Shown here in pieces: positions 46,069-55,853 of a DNA stretch of 64,000 nucleotides (position 1 is its first letter; every line of letters starts with the position of its first letter). The stretch is from positions 1-64,000 of the forward strand of contig NZ_KB895455.1 of assembly GCF_000374865.1 (NCBI RefSeq). The letters are read 5' to 3'. The translations under genes were made by a program, and so were the position numbers. The notes under the pieces are model-generated. The model was not told the DNA's origin and searched no databases. It was given only the letters and a program-made list of their open reading frames with translations. Source of the stretch: Arthrobacter sp. 135MFCol5.1. GTDB taxonomy: Bacteria; Actinomycetota; Actinomycetes; Actinomycetales; Micrococcaceae.

Positions 46069-46214
46069 CGATCAGTCCTTTGGGTGGGAGGTCGGGGCAC
46101 ACCAAAGTATTCACGGGCCATATTCGTGCGTCAAGCATTTAATTAATTCCGACGCCGGGCCAGCCCTCGGGCGGGCATGGCACCGGTAAGCCACGGGGTC
46201 AGTAAGCTGGGCAG
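46069..46214. promoter_or_regulatory. divergent promoter region with TTAATTAA operator candidate
   Basis: Between the GH27 gene and the FetB-like gene. TTAATTAA at 46139-46146, within a longer ATTTAATTAATT, is a symmetric AT-rich element in otherwise GC-rich DNA, of the type bound by ROK repressors. It lies about 75 bases upstream of the GH27 start. Confidence 0.4.
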
Positions 46215-46961
46215 ATGCCCGACCTCGCCGCACTGGCCCCCACCCTCGCGGCGATCGCCATCCTGGCGGCACTCACGGTGGGCATCCTCTGGGGCTCGCG
46301 GACGCCGTCGTACCTCTCCCCTGCCCTGGCCATCCTCCGCGGCGTGCTGCAGCTGGCGGTCATCAGCCTTGTCCTGGGAGGGGTGATCACCAGCCCCGCA
46401 TGGGTGGGCCTGGCCCTGCTGGTCATGTTCTCCGTGGCGTCCGTGACGGCTACGCGGCGGCTCACCTGGTCCTGGCGGCGGTTCGCCGTGGTGGCCGCGA
46501 CCATGGCGGCCGGCATCCTGGTGACGGTCGCCATCGTCTTTGGCACAGGGGCCATCGAATTTTCGCCGCGCTACGCCCTGGCCGTGGGCGGGATCGTGAT
46601 CGGCAACTCCATGACCATCGCCACGCTGGCCGGCCGCCGCTTCGTCGAGGCCGTCCTGGAACAGTGGGACCAGGTGGAGGGCTGGCTGGCGCTGGGCGCG
46701 ACGCCCCGGCAGGCCACCCTCAGCCAGGCCCGGCAGGCGGTGCATTCGGCGCTGATCCCCGCCACGGACCAGACCAAGACCACCGGACTGGTCACGCTGC
46801 CCGGCGCATTCGTGGGCGCCATCTTTGGCGGCGCCTCGCCCCTGGAAGCCGGCCGGTTCCAGGTGGTGGTGCTGGCGTCCATTATGGCGGCAGGGTCCAT
46901 TACCGCCGTCGCGTTGATCCGTTCGCTGGGCAACGTCACAGTCCGGCCCGACCCGCTGTAG
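46215..46961 (+). CDS. FetB/YbbM-family (UPF0014) ABC transporter permease
   Basis: A 248-residue membrane protein with about seven helices. Motifs include LQLAVISLVLGGVI, GNSMTIATLAGRR, and the coupling-helix region LALGATPRQATLSQARQAV then TTGLVTLPGAFVGAIFGGASPLEAGRFQ. In E. coli FetAB exports iron; here no FetA ATPase is adjacent. The start ATG is at 46215. Confidence 0.9.
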   Translation: MPDLAALAPTLAAIAILAALTVGILWGSRTPSYLSPALAILRGVLQLAVISLVLGGVITSPAWVGLALLVMFSVASVTATRRLTWSWRRFAVVAATMAAGILVTVAIVFGTGAIEFSPRYALAVGGIVIGNSMTIATLAGRRFVEAVLEQWDQVEGWLALGATPRQATLSQARQAVHSALIPATDQTKTTGLVTLPGAFVGAIFGGASPLEAGRFQVVVLASIMAAGSITAVALIRSLGNVTVRPDPL

Positions 46962-47059
46962 GGCTGCGCCCCGTCACGGCCCCGGCAGCACCGTGCGCCG
47001 ATTACGCGCCAGGGTGCTGCTTTCCCTAAAGTGGTACCGGGTAATCAGCGGAAGAAGGG

Positions 47060-47659
47060 GTGGCGATTGGCATGAGCGCGCCGTTCCGCTTCCCCCGCGC
47101 CTTCGCGTTCACGGCGGCGATGTTCGCCCTCGCTGCCGGAGCCCACGTGTTGGCCCGTGGCGTGATGCCGCACCCGGCCATCGTCGCCGGCCTCTTTGCC
47201 CTCGTGCTGCTGCCGGTCATGGTGCTCGCCAGGATCCGGGTCAACTCCCCTGTGATGGCCGGCCTCCTCATCGGCGGCCAGCTGCTCCTCCACGAGGCCT
47301 TCAGCACCCTGTCGGCTTCGTCCGGCTTCACTCCGGCCCCGGGAGCGCACGTCCACCCGGGGCAACCGCTTGCCGCGGCAGCAGTGGCAGCGGCCCCGGA
47401 ACACCTCCACGCTCCGGACCCGCTGATGCTGGTCCTGCACGCCGCGGCCACCGTGTCCACCGCCCTGGTGCTGGCCCGCGGCGAAGCGGCCCTCTGGGCC
47501 CTCGCGGCCTGGCTGCGGCCGCTGATCCGTATCCTGACGGCGGCGTTCCTTCCCGACTGGCCGCAGCTTGCGGCTCCGCGCCGCCTTGTTGTGGTGCTGC
47601 GCGCCGAGGTCCTCCGGCTTCCCGCACTCCGCGGTCCGCCGCGCGCTGCCGCCTCCTGA
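47060..47659 (+). CDS. putative membrane protein beside ycnI-copC
   Basis: A 199-residue protein with about five hydrophobic segments, the first four before residue 100. His-rich loop between the second pair (GAHVHPGQP.. then EHLHAPDPLML) could bind metal. Start GTG 47060 or ATG 47072. Followed by the YcnI and CopC genes on the same strand, which suggests a copper role; the family is not identified. Confidence 0.7.
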   Translation: MAIGMSAPFRFPRAFAFTAAMFALAAGAHVLARGVMPHPAIVAGLFALVLLPVMVLARIRVNSPVMAGLLIGGQLLLHEAFSTLSASSGFTPAPGAHVHPGQPLAAAAVAAAPEHLHAPDPLMLVLHAAATVSTALVLARGEAALWALAAWLRPLIRILTAAFLPDWPQLAAPRRLVVVLRAEVLRLPALRGPPRAAAS

Positions 47660-47804
47660 GCGGCACCTCACCCCACCATGCTGACCCGGGCCCAAGGCGA
47701 TGCCCTTGGACCGCTGCCATCGCGCGCCCCGGTCAGCCATGCCCTCGCGCCCGGCCGCAGCCGCAGGCCGCCCCGGCGCACCCATACCTTGTGAAAGCGA
47801 CATC

Positions 47805-48548
47805 ATGAATACCTCAATCCGCCACACCGCCAAAGCCTTCGCCGCCATCACCGCGGCCGCCGGAATGCTCGCCGCAGGCGCCGCCGCCGCGTCAGCCCAC
47901 GTCTCCGTGGACCCGGGCGACACCGGCGCCAACGGCTACTCGCACCTGACCTTCAATGTCCCCAACGAGTCCCCCACCGCCAAGACGAACAAGCTTGAGG
48001 TCAAGCTGCCCACCGACACACCGTTCACCTCCGTCTCAGTCAAACCGGTGGAAGGCTGGACCGCGCAGGTCATCACCAGTGACCTGCCCAAACCGGTTAC
48101 GGTGGCCGGCGCCACGGTCACCAAAGCACCTACTTCGGTGGTCTGGACCGCGGACGAAGCCCACCAGTTGGGGCAGAACCAGTACCAGGCATTTTCGCTC
48201 TCGGTAGGCCGCCTCCCGGCCGAGGGGACCACGGTGGTGCTGGAGGCCGCCCAAAGTTACAGCGACGGGACGGTGGTGAACTGGAACGAGCGCAGTGCTG
48301 ACGGGCAGCCCGAGCCCAAGCACCCGGCCCCCTCCTTCACCACCACAGCCGAGGACGGCACCACGGCGCACACCACCCCGGCCCCGGCTGCCGCTTCAGC
48401 TGCTCCCGCCGCCTCGGATGCCATCGAGCGCACGTCCGAGGCGACCTCAATCTGGGGCGTTGTCCTCGGCGCTGCGGGGTTTGTCCTGGGCGCCGCCGCC
48501 CTGGCACTGGTGCTGGCCGGCCGCCGGTCCCGCGCGGCAGCCAAGTAG
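47805..48548 (+). CDS. YcnI-family (DUF1775) copper-associated protein
   Basis: A 247-residue exported protein. The signal peptide ends at ASA-HVSVDPGDTG, leaving a mature N-terminal His as expected for YcnI copper binding. The domain runs to about residue 170 (LEVKLPTDTPFTSVSVKPVEGW), followed by a low-complexity linker and a C-terminal membrane anchor (VVLGAAGFVLGAAALALVLAG). Cotranscribed with copC 11 bases downstream. Confidence 0.9.
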   Translation: MNTSIRHTAKAFAAITAAAGMLAAGAAAASAHVSVDPGDTGANGYSHLTFNVPNESPTAKTNKLEVKLPTDTPFTSVSVKPVEGWTAQVITSDLPKPVTVAGATVTKAPTSVVWTADEAHQLGQNQYQAFSLSVGRLPAEGTTVVLEAAQSYSDGTVVNWNERSADGQPEPKHPAPSFTTTAEDGTTAHTTPAPAAASAAPAASDAIERTSEATSIWGVVLGAAGFVLGAAALALVLAGRRSRAAAK

Positions 48549-48559
48549 CAGGGGCCCGG

Positions 48560-49108
48560 ATGTTGGAGAATCTGCTCCGCTGGTTCCAGCGCAGCGTGCT
48601 GGTCCTGGCCGTGGCCGCATGTTCGGTTGTCCTGGCTGCACCCGCGCAGGCGCACGATGTGCTCGAATCCAGTGATCCTGCGAATGGATCGTCCGTTCCG
48701 GCGGTTCCCAGCCGGATTGGACTGACCTTCGACCACACGCCGATGGGCATCGGCTCGGTGATCCAGGTGCAGGATGGGACCGGCACGGACCAGGCCGACG
48801 GCGCCGTCACGATTGTGGACAACCATGTCACCCAGGCCGTGAAGGCCGGTGCACCGGCGGGCAAATACACGGTGATCTGGCGAGTGGCTTCCTCCGATGG
48901 CCACCCTATCGAAGGAACCTTCACGTTCACGGCCGGCTCCGGAAACTCCGGTGCGTCGCCGTCCGCAGCTGGTGCTGCCGCCGGTGCCGGCGGGACGCCC
49001 GCAGGCGTGATCATTGCCGGCGGGGCTGCCGCCGTACTGGTCATCGGCTTGGCCGGCGGGGCGGTGCTGGTCCGGCGGCGGCTCCGGAACACGGAGTCCG
49101 ACGCCTGA
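48560..49108 (+). CDS. CopC-domain copper-binding protein
   Basis: A 182-residue exported protein with an N-terminal signal (to about residue 30, APAQA-HDVLESSDP). The CopC beta-sandwich has the first His after the signal cleavage and SSDGHPIEGTFTFT near residue 115, both typical copper-ligand positions. A C-terminal membrane helix (GVIIAGGAAAVLVIGLAGGAVLV) anchors it. Forms a periplasm-like copper carrier pair with YcnI. Confidence 0.9.
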   Translation: MLENLLRWFQRSVLVLAVAACSVVLAAPAQAHDVLESSDPANGSSVPAVPSRIGLTFDHTPMGIGSVIQVQDGTGTDQADGAVTIVDNHVTQAVKAGAPAGKYTVIWRVASSDGHPIEGTFTFTAGSGNSGASPSAAGAAAGAGGTPAGVIIAGGAAAVLVIGLAGGAVLVRRRLRNTESDA

Positions 49109-49119
49109 CGAGGCCACAA

Positions 49120-49148
49120 GCCTGGCCAAGCCGCGGGCTTGGCCAGGC
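49120..49148. terminator. hairpin terminator after copC
   Basis: A perfect 13-bp stem, GCCTGGCCAAGCC paired with its complement, and a GCG loop (49133-49135). It lies 12 bases after the copC stop. Confidence 0.75.
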
Positions 49149-49151
49149 ATT

Positions 49152-49207
49152 ACGACCGGCCGGGGCGGCCCTGCGCATCCGGCGCAGTGGCCTCCCCGGC
49201 CGGTCGT
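49152..49207. terminator. second long hairpin between copC and yceI
   Basis: Fourteen perfect base pairs (49152-49165 with 49194-49207) extend inward with an imperfect GGCC-CTGCGC/GCGCAG-TGGCC stem. In this convergent gap it could stop transcription from both directions. No T run follows. Confidence 0.55.
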
Positions 49208-49223
49208 CGGGCAGATCCCTGTG

Positions 49224-49775
49224 TCAGCCCTGCTTCACGAGTGCGGCTTCGAGGTTGATCTTCACCTTGTCGCTGACCAGCAGGCCGCCGGCTTCCAGGG
49301 CGGCGTTCCAGGTCAGGCCGAACTCCTTGCGGCTGATCTCGGCTTCGGCGGAGAAGCCTGCCCGTGTGGCGCCGAAGGGATCCACGGCAACACCGGTGAA
49401 CTCCACCTCGAGCTCCACAGGCTTGGTGACACCCTTGATGGTCAGGTCGCCGGTCAGGGTGTATTCCTCGCCGTCACCTTCGATGGCAGTGCCGCGGAAC
49501 GTCATCTCGGGAAACTTCTCGACGTCGAAGAAGTCCTCACCCCGGACGTGCGCATCACGGTTGGCGTCTCCTGAGTCGAAGCTGGCCGTGGCAACGGTGG
49601 CGTGCACGGTGGACTCAGCCAGGGACTCACCCACCCGGGCTTCGGCCTGGGCATCGGTGAAGCGGCCCCGGACCTTGCTGATCCCGGCATGCCGGACGCT
49701 GAAGCCGATCTCGCTGTGTGACATGTCCAGGGTCCAGGTTCCCGGGGTGAGTTGCTGGGGAAGGGTCATGGTCAT
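49224..49775 (-). CDS. YceI-family lipid-binding protein
   Basis: A 183-residue beta-barrel protein. Motifs are GTWTLDMSHSEIGFSVRHAGISKVRGRF at the start, HVRGEDFFDVEKFPEMTF in the middle, and GDLTIKGVTKPVELEVEF. YceI proteins bind polyisoprenoids or similar lipids. There is no signal peptide, so a cytosolic location is likely. Regulation is not visible. Confidence 0.93.
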   Translation of the reverse strand: MTMTLPQQLTPGTWTLDMSHSEIGFSVRHAGISKVRGRFTDAQAEARVGESLAESTVHATVATASFDSGDANRDAHVRGEDFFDVEKFPEMTFRGTAIEGDGEEYTLTGDLTIKGVTKPVELEVEFTGVAVDPFGATRAGFSAEAEISRKEFGLTWNAALEAGGLLVSDKVKINLEAALVKQG

Positions 49776-49879
49776 TTCTCCTTGCTCGTAGGGCCGCAGG
49801 CTTCGCTGCCCGCTATGGGCGCAAGATTGCGGATGGTCCTAAATATTCCGCATCCAACCCGCATTTATAAGGGGGCGGG

Positions 49880-50341
49880 GTGAACCGGAAGGGAACTTCG
49901 GGCGTATACATAAGCGTGGCACTAAGACTATTGACCGCCCTTGCGTTGTTCATTGATGCCGGCGTACACCTGTTCCTGGCCCCGGGCTACCAGAACGCCC
50001 AGCCGGGCACCGTCAGCCAGGGCACCCTGTTCCTGCTGGAGGCCGCGGTAGCGCTTGTGGCCGGAATCTTTGTCCTGCTCCGCGGCAGCCGGGCAGCCTA
50101 TGCTGTGGCCCTGCTGGTGGCACTGAGCGCCTTCGCGGCCGTGATGCTGTATCGCTACGTTGATATCCCGGCCATCGGACCGATCCCCGCCATGTACGAT
50201 CCCGTCTGGTTCTTCTCGAAGACCCTCAGCGCCGTCGCCGAGGGAGCCGGGGCCCTCCTGGCCGCCGTGGGACTGGCGCGGGCGTCCGGGAAGCGGCGCT
50301 CCGCCGTCGTGAAGCGCCGCGCGACGCGTCCCGGCACGTGA
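49880..50341 (+). CDS. four-helix membrane protein, unknown
   Basis: A 153-residue protein starting at GTG 49880 with GGGGGCGGGG before it. Hydrophobic helices start at about residues 14, 44, 70 and 110, with polar loop YVDIPAIGPIPAMYDPVWFFSKT near residue 90. Its stop is overlapped by the next gene start (GTGA). The family is not named; some relatives sit near redox or lipid genes. Confidence 0.75.
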   Translation: MNRKGTSGVYISVALRLLTALALFIDAGVHLFLAPGYQNAQPGTVSQGTLFLLEAAVALVAGIFVLLRGSRAAYAVALLVALSAFAAVMLYRYVDIPAIGPIPAMYDPVWFFSKTLSAVAEGAGALLAAVGLARASGKRRSAVVKRRATRPGT

Positions 50342-51174
50342 TTCCCCGTCCGGATTCCGCGGCACGCCGGTGGCCCGGGCCCGCCGCCGTCGTCGTCAGC
50401 GTTCAGGCGGAGGCGGCAGGGCCTCGCGGTGCGGCCGGACGTGCCGTCCCCGACGCACTGGCCGCCCTGGCCGCCTACGGTTTGTTGGCGCTGTGGCTGT
50501 CGTCCTTGTCAGCCCCCGGGTTTCCCTTGCAACTGGCAGGCCTGGGCGCGGGCGCACTGGTCACGGGTGCGGCGGCCGCTTCCCTGCTGCGGCGGGCACC
50601 CAGGTTCTCCACTCCGGCCGACCGCGTGACGCTGCTGCGCGCCGTCCTCGCCGCCCTCTGTGCCGTATTGGCGGTCCCCCAGCTGTTCACGGGGCCGCGG
50701 GAGGACCTGCTGATTCCGGTCCTGGGCGGGCTGGCCTTCGCGCTGGACGGGGTAGACGGGGCGGTGGCCCGGCGGACCGGGCTGTCCTCCACGGTGGGGG
50801 CGCGCTTTGATGCGGCCACCGACGCCGGGCTGGTCCTTGCGTTGTCCGTCGCGGCCGCTGCCCGGGTGGGGCCGTGGGTGCTCGCGATCGGGGGCATGTA
50901 CTACGTTTTCGTGGCCGCCGGACGCTTCCGGCCCCACCTCCGCGGGTCTTTGCCGCCACGGCAATCCCGGAAGGCAATCGGGGCGTTCCAGCCGTTCGCG
51001 CTGCTCCTGCCACTGCTTCCCGGTATCCCGGCCGTGGCCGCGGTGTCCATTCCGGTGGCGGCCCTGGCGCTGCTGGCGTTTTCCTTCGGGCGGGACGTGG
51101 TCCAGCTGGAGCGCCGTCACCGGACGGCCGGCCGCGCTGCAGCCTGGGCGGACCACGGACCGTGCGCCGGCTGA
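50338..51174 (+). CDS. CDP-alcohol phosphatidyltransferase
   Basis: A 278-residue membrane enzyme joining a CDP-activated alcohol or lipid. The signature DGAVARRTGLSSTVGARFDAATDA at about residue 143 follows D-G-x2-A-R-x8-G-x3-D-x3-D. Five or six helices are present. It overlaps the upstream four-helix gene by four bases; a shared role in lipid or envelope metabolism is inferred. The long Ala-rich N-terminus is unusual. Confidence 0.88.
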   Translation: MIPRPDSAARRWPGPAAVVVSVQAEAAGPRGAAGRAVPDALAALAAYGLLALWLSSLSAPGFPLQLAGLGAGALVTGAAAASLLRRAPRFSTPADRVTLLRAVLAALCAVLAVPQLFTGPREDLLIPVLGGLAFALDGVDGAVARRTGLSSTVGARFDAATDAGLVLALSVAAAARVGPWVLAIGGMYYVFVAAGRFRPHLRGSLPPRQSRKAIGAFQPFALLLPLLPGIPAVAAVSIPVAALALLAFSFGRDVVQLERRHRTAGRAAAWADHGPCAG

Positions 51175-51203
51175 CCCAGACTTGCGCTGCGCATTGTCAC
51201 TCC

Positions 51204-51263
51204 CGACACAGAAATTCCCCGGCGCGCCCCGCATCCGGGCTGCGCCAGGGAATCCCGGTGTCG
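51204..51263. terminator. imperfect hairpin between convergent genes
   Basis: CGACAC (51204-51209) pairs with GTGTCG (51258-51263), with further pairing of AATTCCC/GGGAAT and GCGC/GCGC inside. Situated between the CDP-alcohol transferase and the DUF302 gene, where both need to end. Confidence 0.4.
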
Positions 51264-51315
51264 AAAATGAAAATCTGCGTCGCCAATCACTTCCCGCGTC
51301 GGGCGGACCAACGCC

Positions 51316-51720
51316 TCACCGCAGGCTGGCGAGGGCCTTCCGGAGCCGCGTCCCGGCGTCGTCCGCCACGTCCTTGACTGCAGGCGCGTCGCTGAGCTGG
51401 ACCATGGCCTGCGGGTCGATCGCCTCAACTGTGGTCTCTTGCGCACCGGCCTGGCGGCGCACCACCACGTTGCACGGCAGCAGGGCGCCCATTTGCGGCT
51501 CGGCGGCGAGGGCTCGGCTGGCAAGGGAGGGATTGCAGGCGCCAAGGATGACATAGTCCCCGACGGCGTCTGCCGCGTCGGTGCCGAGCTTGGCTTCGAA
51601 GGTGGAGCGGATGTTGATTTCCGTCAGGATCCCGAAGCCCTCCGCGGCAAGGGCCGCGCGGGTGCGTTCCAGCGCTTCGGCCCAGGGAAGGGCGACGGTG
51701 GTGGCCAGCGTGTAGGTCAT
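51316..51720 (-). CDS. DUF302-family protein
   Basis: A 134-residue protein from ATG 51720. DUF302 pattern: ALERTRAALAAEGFGILTEINIRSTFEAKL, then YVILGACNPSLASRAL and LLPCNVVVRR. It follows the CstR-like repressor by 55 bases on the same strand and contains two Cys (GACNP, LPCN), so it may bind a small redox ligand. Function is unknown; linkage to sulfur genes is frequent for this family. Confidence 0.85.
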   Translation of the reverse strand: MTYTLATTVALPWAEALERTRAALAAEGFGILTEINIRSTFEAKLGTDAADAVGDYVILGACNPSLASRALAAEPQMGALLPCNVVVRRQAGAQETTVEAIDPQAMVQLSDAPAVKDVADDAGTRLRKALASLR

Positions 51721-51775
51721 GGTGCTCCTCGAAGTTGCCGAATGGTCCGCTGCCTTGGGGCTGCCGGGCGTCGAA

Positions 51776-52771
<996 letters not shown>

Positions 52772-52775
<4 letters not shown>

Positions 52776-53530
52776 TCCCGGCCCTGGGTCTGGGGCTCGT
52801 CGTCGGAATCGTCCTGGGCGTGGTGGGCGGTGGCGGCTCCATCATCGCCGTTCCCGCACTGGTGTACGGCGTGGGCATGAGCCCCGCCCAGGCCATCCCG
52901 ACGTCGTTGCTGGTGGTGGGCATATCGTCACTGGCAGCCCTGCTCCCCCGGATCCGGGAGGGCCTGAACTGGCCCGTCATCGCACTGGTCGGGGGCGCCG
53001 GCATTCCGGCGGCCTGGGCCGGCGCCGCCGTCGGCAAACTCCTGGATCCGACCATCCTGATGCTGGCGTTTGCCGGAATCATGGTGGCCGCGGGCATCCG
53101 GATGCTCAGCAAACCCCGCGAAACCGAGGGCTCCTGCAGCACGGGACCCAACCGGGCCTTCCGGTCCTGCGCCCCGAAGGCCGTGGGCGTTGGATTGCTC
53201 GTCGGGCTCCTCACCGGACTGCTTGGCGTGGGGGGCGGCTTCCTCATCACCCCTGCACTGACCATCCTCCTGGGCCTGCGCATGAAGCAGGCCGTCGGAA
53301 CCTCGCTGGCGATCATCGTGGTCAACTCCGCAGCCGGATTCAGCGCCCACGCCGCCGGCTACACCATCGACTGGGCCACCACGCTGGCATTCGCCGTCCC
53401 GGCCATCCTGGGATCACTGGTTGCCGCGCGGTTCGCGGGCCACCTGAAGGACAAGCACATCCGCATCTCATTCGCGGTGCTGATCTTCGCCGTCGCGGCG
53501 TGGGTCACGGCCGGCACCGTCACCGCCTGA
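52772..53530 (+). CDS. TauE/SafE-family exporter
   Basis: A 252-residue protein with about eight membrane segments. Repeat signature [19 protein letters not shown] near the start and [23 protein letters not shown] in the second half are the TauE/SafE pair. It is believed to export sulfite or similar sulfur oxyanions. Coupled to the preceding rhodanese. Confidence 0.92.
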
Positions 53531-53564
53531 CAACCCCCAACACCGTTACCCGAAGGAGAACAGC

Positions 53565-53906
53565 ATGGGACTGATCGATTCGCTCAAGAAGGCCTTCAGC
53601 AAGCCCTACAAGACAATCTCCGTTGCACAGGCCAAGGACCTCCTGGGTTCCGGCGCCACGTTCATCGACGTCAGGTCAGCGCAGGAATGGCGGACCGGCC
53701 GGGCACCGCAAGCCAAGCATGTTCCCCTGGACCGGCTGCAGGCCGGCACCGCCGGCATCCAAAAGACCCGCCCCGTGATCGCCATCTGCGCCTCCGGCGT
53801 GCGGTCCGCCTCCGCCGCCCGGCTCCTGGCCGCCGAGGGCTACGACGCCTACTCGGTCCGCGGCGGCATGGCCGCCTGGCGCCAGGCCGGCGAACCCGTC
53901 CGCTAG
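53565..53906 (+). CDS. single-domain rhodanese
   Basis: A 113-residue sulfurtransferase. FIDVRSAQEWRTGRAPQAKHVPL and the active loop with Cys75 (AICASGVRSA) are intact, ending GGMAAWRQAG. A GGAG ribosome site precedes ATG 53565. It differs in sequence from the other two rhodaneses, so each probably has its own partner. Confidence 0.92.
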   Translation: MGLIDSLKKAFSKPYKTISVAQAKDLLGSGATFIDVRSAQEWRTGRAPQAKHVPLDRLQAGTAGIQKTRPVIAICASGVRSASAARLLAAEGYDAYSVRGGMAAWRQAGEPVR

Positions 53907-53948
53907 ACACATCACCCCAGCCAACAACCACTTCGAAGGAGAACCATC

Positions 53949-54245
53949 ATGGCTGAAATCACCATCACCGAAGCCGACCAGCGCCGCAACGCCGCCCGCA
54001 TCCTCGATGTCCGCGAGGACTTCGAAGTCGCCGAAGGCATGATCCCCGGGGCCCTGCACATCCCCATGGGCCAGCTGCAGGCCCGCCTGGGCGAGCTCGA
54101 CCCGGCCGTCCCCGTCATTGCGGTCTGCCGCAGCGGCAACCGCAGCGCCGCCGTCGCCGACGCCCTCAACGGCGCAGGCTACACGGCGGACACCATGGCC
54201 GGCGGCATGACCGCCTGGACCCGCGCCGGACTCCCCACCACCTGA
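53949..54245 (+). CDS. single-domain rhodanese, second small copy
   Basis: A 98-residue rhodanese. ILDVREDFEVAEGMIPGALHIPM and active Cys60 in AVCRSGNRSA. Starts 42 bases after the previous gene with GAAGGAG upstream. It is the last gene before the fourth operator and the CstB-like gene. Confidence 0.93.
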   Translation: MAEITITEADQRRNAARILDVREDFEVAEGMIPGALHIPMGQLQARLGELDPAVPVIAVCRSGNRSAAVADALNGAGYTADTMAGGMTAWTRAGLPTT

Positions 54246-54273
54246 CATTCCTGGGGATATCTCTAGTTGTTGT

Positions 54274-54289
54274 ATACCCCCCCTGGTAT
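54274..54289. promoter_or_regulatory. fourth CsoR/CstR-type operator before the cstB-like gene
   Basis: ATACCCCCCCTGGTAT is an imperfect dyad of the same type as the three sites at 52072-52129, 51 bases before the start of the dioxygenase/rhodanese gene. It implies an internal promoter under the same repressor. Confidence 0.7.
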
Positions 54290-54339
54290 CTAAAATTGGT
54301 ACCAGGATTTCATATCTTTCCCATTCGAAGGAGCACCAG

Positions 54340-55740
54340 ATGCTGCTTGAACGCATATACGACGAAGACCTCGCCCAGGCCAGCTACCTGATCGGCTGCC
54401 AGGCCAAGGGCGAGGCAATCGTGGTGGACGGCCGCCGGGACATCGCCGTCTACCAGGACCTTGCCGCCAAGAACGGCATGAAGATCGTGGCCGTCACCGA
54501 GACCCACATCCACGCCGACTACCTCTCCGGCACGCGCGAACTGGCCGCCGCCACCGGCGCGAAGATCTACGTGTCCGGCGAGGGTGGACCCGACTGGCAG
54601 TACGGGTTCGACGGCGAACGGCTGCACGACGGCGACACCATCACCCTGGGCAACATCACCATCAAGGCAGTCCACACCCCCGGCCACACTCCGGAGCACC
54701 TGTCCTTCCTGGTCACCGACGGCGCGTTCAGCGACAAGCCCGGCTACCTGCTCTCCGGAGACTTCGTCTTCTCCGGCGACCTGGGCCGGCCCGACCTGCT
54801 GGACGAGGCCGCCGGCGGCATCGACACCCGCTTCGAAGGCGCCAAGCAGCTCTTCGCCAGCCTCCGCGACAAGTTCCTCACCCTCCCGGACTACGTCCAG
54901 GTCCACCCGGGCCACGGCGCCGGCAGCGCCTGCGGCAAGGCCCTGGGCGCCATCCCCTCCTCCACGGTGGGCTACGAACGCCTCTACGCCTGGTGGGGCC
55001 CCTACCTGGCCACCAACGACGAACAGGGCTTCATCAACGAGCTCCTCGACGGCCAGCCCGACGCCCACGCCTACTTCGCCCGCATGAAGCGCGAAAACCG
55101 GGAAGGCCCCGCCGTCATGGGCGAACGCGCCCCGCTGCAGGAACTGGACACGGACGCCGTCGCCAAGGGCCTGGCCGAGGACACCCTGACCTTCATCGAC
55201 ACCCGCTCCAGCGGCGAAATCCACCAGGGCACGGTGGCGCGGTCCCTGAACGTCCCGGCCGGCAAGTCCGTAGCCAGCTACGGCGCCTGGGTGGTCAACC
55301 CGGAAACCGACAAGAACCCGCTGGTGCTGCTGGCCAGGGACCTGGACCAGGCCCAGGACATGTGGGACCACCTGGTCCGCGTGGGCATCGACAACGTGGC
55401 CGGCTACCTCACCAGCATCAAGGGGTTGCCCACCTTCACCCCCAAGCTGATCCAGCCTGGGGAACTCGAGGGTTTCGAGGCGGCCGTGGTCCTGGACGTC
55501 CGCAACAAGACCGAGCACAAGGCCGGGCACGTCCCGGGCTCCTACCAGCTCAGCGGCGGCCGCGTGATGTGGCACCTGGATGAGCTGCCGGCCGGCGGCA
55601 CCATCGTGTCCTACTGCCAGTCCGGAGTGCGCAACTCCGTGGCCGCCAGCGCCCTGCGCCGGGCCGGGTACGACGTCGTCGAACTCGATGGCAGCTACGC
55701 CGCCTGGAACGCCTGGCGGAACAGCGTCCCCGCAGCCTGA
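54340..55740 (+). CDS. persulfide dioxygenase-rhodanese fusion, CstB-like
   Basis: A 466-residue enzyme. Residues 1-235 are the metallo-beta-lactamase dioxygenase domain: THIHADYLSG (H-x-H-x-D), HTPGHTPEHLSF and VHPGHGAGSACG, with iron ligands. A degenerate rhodanese without Cys follows (LTFIDTRSSGEIHQG), then an active rhodanese with Cys426 in SYCQSGVRNS. This three-part order is that of Staphylococcus CstB, which oxidises low-molecular-weight persulfides. The protein should remove reactive sulfur and pass products to thiosulfate or sulfite. Confidence 0.92.
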   Translation: MLLERIYDEDLAQASYLIGCQAKGEAIVVDGRRDIAVYQDLAAKNGMKIVAVTETHIHADYLSGTRELAAATGAKIYVSGEGGPDWQYGFDGERLHDGDTITLGNITIKAVHTPGHTPEHLSFLVTDGAFSDKPGYLLSGDFVFSGDLGRPDLLDEAAGGIDTRFEGAKQLFASLRDKFLTLPDYVQVHPGHGAGSACGKALGAIPSSTVGYERLYAWWGPYLATNDEQGFINELLDGQPDAHAYFARMKRENREGPAVMGERAPLQELDTDAVAKGLAEDTLTFIDTRSSGEIHQGTVARSLNVPAGKSVASYGAWVVNPETDKNPLVLLARDLDQAQDMWDHLVRVGIDNVAGYLTSIKGLPTFTPKLIQPGELEGFEAAVVLDVRNKTEHKAGHVPGSYQLSGGRVMWHLDELPAGGTIVSYCQSGVRNSVAASALRRAGYDVVELDGSYAAWNAWRNSVPAA

Positions 55741-55761
55741 GCAGGCAATTCCCCCTAGACC

Positions 55762-55791
55762 GCCCGGGCAAGACCCCCCTCCTGCCCGGGC
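55762..55791. terminator. hairpin after the cstB-like gene
   Basis: GCCCGGGCA at 55762-55770 pairs with TGCCCGGGC at 55783-55791. First of two closely spaced hairpins in this 113-base gap. Confidence 0.6.
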
Positions 55792-55793
55792 CC

Positions 55794-55824
55794 GGCCCGG
55801 ACGCGTCCCCCGCGCGTCCGGGCC
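55794..55824. terminator. second hairpin after the cstB-like gene
   Basis: GGCCCGGACGCG at 55794-55805 pairs perfectly with 55813-55824, twelve base pairs. It lies just upstream of the MFS gene and could attenuate rather than stop transcription. Confidence 0.6.
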
Positions 55825-55853
55825 ACCTTCTGCTTCACCAGAACGGAGCCACC

